Below are positions 35,071-36,124 of a DNA stretch of 36,124 nt, one piece after another. The notes below the pieces were generated by a model. That model was not told where the DNA came from. It saw only the letters and a program-made list of their open reading frames with translations, and made no database searches. Position 1 is the stretch's first letter. Each line of letters opens with the position of its first letter. Both the position numbers and the translations under genes were made by a program. This DNA comes from Dehalococcoidia bacterium (GTDB lineage: Bacteria > Chloroflexota > Dehalococcoidia > Lucifugimonadales > Lucifugimonadaceae). The DNA lies in NCBI GenBank assembly GCA_022819585.1, contig JAJEGY010000025.1, positions 1-36,124 on the forward strand, in the 5' to 3' direction.

Positions 35071-35135
35071 TCCCCGCGCTCTCCCCGTCATTCCTGCGAA
35101 AGCAGGAACCCAAGGGTGGACGCGGGGCGCGGGGA
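35071..35135. repeat. Nested palindromic intergenic element
   Basis: An inner hairpin TTCCTGC-GAAA-GCAGGAA (35091-35108) resembles the widespread TCATTCCnGCGAAAGCnGGAA family, including the neisserial dRS3-type repeats. It is enclosed by TCCCCGCGC (35071-35079) and its exact complement GCGCGGGGA (35127-35135). It lies between the UbiA gene start and other repeats. Confidence 0.6.
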
Positions 35136-35186
35136 GAACCGCCCCCTTCTCCAAGACATAAGGGCGCGCGAGAACCCAATTACCTC

Positions 35187-35265
35187 CCCCTTCACGAAGT
35201 GCAAGGGGACGCGGACAAGCCCAAAACGTACGACAACAGAGGCCGCAGGGGATGCCCGCCGAGGC
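35187..35265. repeat. Hairpin element related to the downstream three-way junction
   Basis: CCCCTT-CAC-gaa-GTG-c-AAGGGG (35187-35208) forms a tight hairpin and is followed by ACGCGGACAAGC and, later, GCAGGGGATGCCCGCC. The same order of elements (CCCCTTT hairpin, GCGCGGACGAGC, GGGGGATGCCCAGCC) occurs at 35863-35923, suggesting two diverged copies of one element. Confidence 0.45.
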
Positions 35266-35362
35266 GAGAAAACCCCAAACAACCACCACCCAATCCGAAA
35301 ACCACACACGCCACCCACAACCTTTTTCTCCAATCAAAACCTTCGCGAGCTATGGTCATATC

Positions 35363-35412
35363 CCCTCTCCCCCAGAACGCCCATCAACAGCGGGAGAGGG
35401 CCAGGGTGAGGG
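35363..35412. repeat. CCCTCTCCC/GGGAGAGGG palindromic repeat
   Basis: A perfect 9-bp inverted repeat (35363-35371 and 35392-35400) followed by CCAGGGTGAGGG. This pattern (CCCTCTCCC, loop, GGGAGAGGG, then an AGGGTGAGGG-like tail) is a common intergenic repeat in many bacterial genomes. Confidence 0.55.
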
Positions 35413-35542
35413 CAACCGGGGCGGACAAAAGGGCGGGGCACCCCAAACATCCACCAACGCAACCCAGCGCAATCCCCCAACAACACAACAACAAAATCCC
35501 AAAAACCCTCACAATCGCATAAATCCCAGTTCAGACGACAAC

Positions 35543-35570
35543 TTGACATCACGAACATCCGTAGTAATAT
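35543..35570 (+). promoter_or_regulatory. Near-consensus sigma-70 promoter facing a gene-free region
   Basis: A perfect TTGACA (35543-35548), a 16-base spacer and TAATAT (35565-35570), with an expected start near 35577. It is the best promoter in the window. No protein gene follows within the remaining ~550 bases, which suggests it drives a stable RNA. Confidence 0.65.
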
Positions 35571-35576
35571 AGATAC

Positions 35577-36124
35577 AAGATCGACGGATCGAAACAGTGC
35601 TGCGCAGACGTGTGCAGCCCCCCCGACCCAGACGGTCACCGGGAGAAAGCGTGAGGACATGAAGGCAAAGATCGATACACAAAAAAGCGCGAACCACCGC
35701 GCAGTATCCCCGCGTCTACATGCACTCTGGTGGCGTCCCACGGCGGATCGGAAGTCCGTCGCAAGACCGCGAGGGTCCGTGCCGAAGCGTGGGAGGCACA
35801 GTTCCCGGAGCGCGGCGCATCAGTCCTGCGCCGCGAAGCGAGCCAGCAGGCATCCCTACAAGCCCCTTTCGCGGAGCGAAGGGGGCGCGGACGAGCGAAG
35901 CGAGTCCGCGGGGGATGCCCAGCCAAGGGCCGGGAGACCGCACGTGGAGCCGACGGACGTCTACTCCTGCCCATCACAGGAGGGAGGCTACAGCGCGAGA
36001 GGATCCCGCGAGGGTGAATCGAAGGAAAACGGCGTACTCCGAACGGTGCACCAAAGCACCGCGCCGCGGACCAAGCACGCGGTCTGGCGACGCGTGCCGC
36101 GTCTGGATCAGGAAGCTAGCGGTC
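35577..36124 (+). ncRNA. Candidate large structured RNA, truncated by the window edge
   Basis: About 550 bases of GC-rich, hairpin-dense sequence directly after the strong promoter, without a credible protein gene. Visible helices include GCTGC/GCAGC near 35600; GCGGCGCA/TGCGCCGC (about 35812-35834); a three-way junction closed by GGCATCCC (35849-35856) with GGGATGCC (35912-35919), holding an 11-bp hairpin (35862-35886) and a GCGGAC/GTCCGC hairpin (35887-35909); CTCCTG/CAGGAG; CGGTGC/GCACCG; and GCACGCG/CGCGTGC near the end. I found no tmRNA, RNase P, SRP or rRNA core. It could be a large ornate RNA, the guide RNA of a TnpB/IscB-type element lying beyond the edge, or a structured mobile repeat. 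The 3' end is not in the window. Confidence 0.5.

Noticed and set aside
34588..35409. 273-codon plus-strand open frame opposite the UbiA gene
   Set aside because: It lies antisense to a clear membrane enzyme and runs into palindromic repeats. The Thr/Pro/Arg/Asn-rich translation is typical of a shadow frame.
35071..35412. CRISPR array in the right intergenic region
   Set aside because: The repeats are of different types, each palindromic and single; there is no regular repeat-spacer alternation and there are no cas genes.
35636..36017. Overlapping short frames on both strands (113 aa minus, 95 aa plus) in the right-edge region
   Set aside because: Both are Arg/Gly/Ala-rich, lack good start signals and coincide with strong RNA helices, so the non-coding interpretation is preferred.
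35577..36124. RNase P RNA, tmRNA or rRNA leader as the identity of the structured region
   Set aside because: A GGAAGTCCG segment near 35749 recalls an RNase P core motif, but the rest of that core, the GCAGGGTG segment and the ACAGAA end are absent. No tmRNA acceptor or tag frame and no 16S/23S start were found.

Overview
This 36.1 kb window is ordinary bacterial chromosome, mostly housekeeping genes, with an accessory-looking right third and hairpin-rich non-coding DNA at both edges. There is no rRNA, tRNA, CRISPR array, transposase or phage gene. The lineage is uncertain. A HrcA/CIRCE-type operator ahead of groESL, a decaprenylphosphoryl-ribose-type UbiA enzyme, a polyprenol-phosphate-mannose-synthase-like enzyme and an expanded phytanoyl-CoA-dioxygenase-like family would fit an uncultured, possibly marine or host-associated Chloroflexota (Dehalococcoidia/SAR202-like) or a similar lineage. 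That is inference; no marker settles it.

Left part (0.47-4.5 kb, rightward): recA, a CNNM/CorC-type membrane protein and tilS. They converge on a leftward cluster (11.6-4.5 kb) of a D-2-hydroxyacid dehydrogenase, purF, purM, purH, a family 2 glycosyltransferase and a nicotinate-phosphoribosyltransferase-fold protein that has lost most of its active-site motifs. A divergent intergenic region leads into a rightward set (11.9-17.0 kb): thrB, lysC, a DPM1-like glycosyltransferase, a methyltetrahydrofolate-methyltransferase-like protein and a YihY-type membrane protein.

Middle (17.2-23.5 kb, leftward): a PLP enzyme of the D-cysteine desulfhydrase/ACC deaminase family, a PaaI-type thioesterase, uvrA with an unusual Arg-rich C-terminal tail, an SDR-fold protein without the catalytic YxxxK, and a small membrane protein. 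Then groES-groEL (23.7-25.7 kb, rightward) lie behind a good promoter and CIRCE element, followed by a second YihY-type protein.

Right part: a two-gene leftward cassette (HD-domain dNTPase-like protein plus a YwgA/Panacea-like protein, 28.8-26.9 kb), a rightward GNAT acetyltransferase, and then a leftward cluster from 35.0 to 29.5 kb. This last cluster holds a UbiA-type prenyltransferase, a pterin-4a-carbinolamine dehydratase and four tandem 327-residue Fe(II)/2-oxoglutarate dioxygenase paralogues (PhyH family).

The final 1.1 kb has no credible protein gene. It contains three palindromic repeat elements, then a near-consensus sigma-70 promoter firing into about 550 bases of densely foldable sequence, including a clear three-way junction, that runs off the window. 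This is the best candidate for an undescribed element, probably a large structured RNA. The first ~215 bases are similarly hairpin-rich and non-coding.
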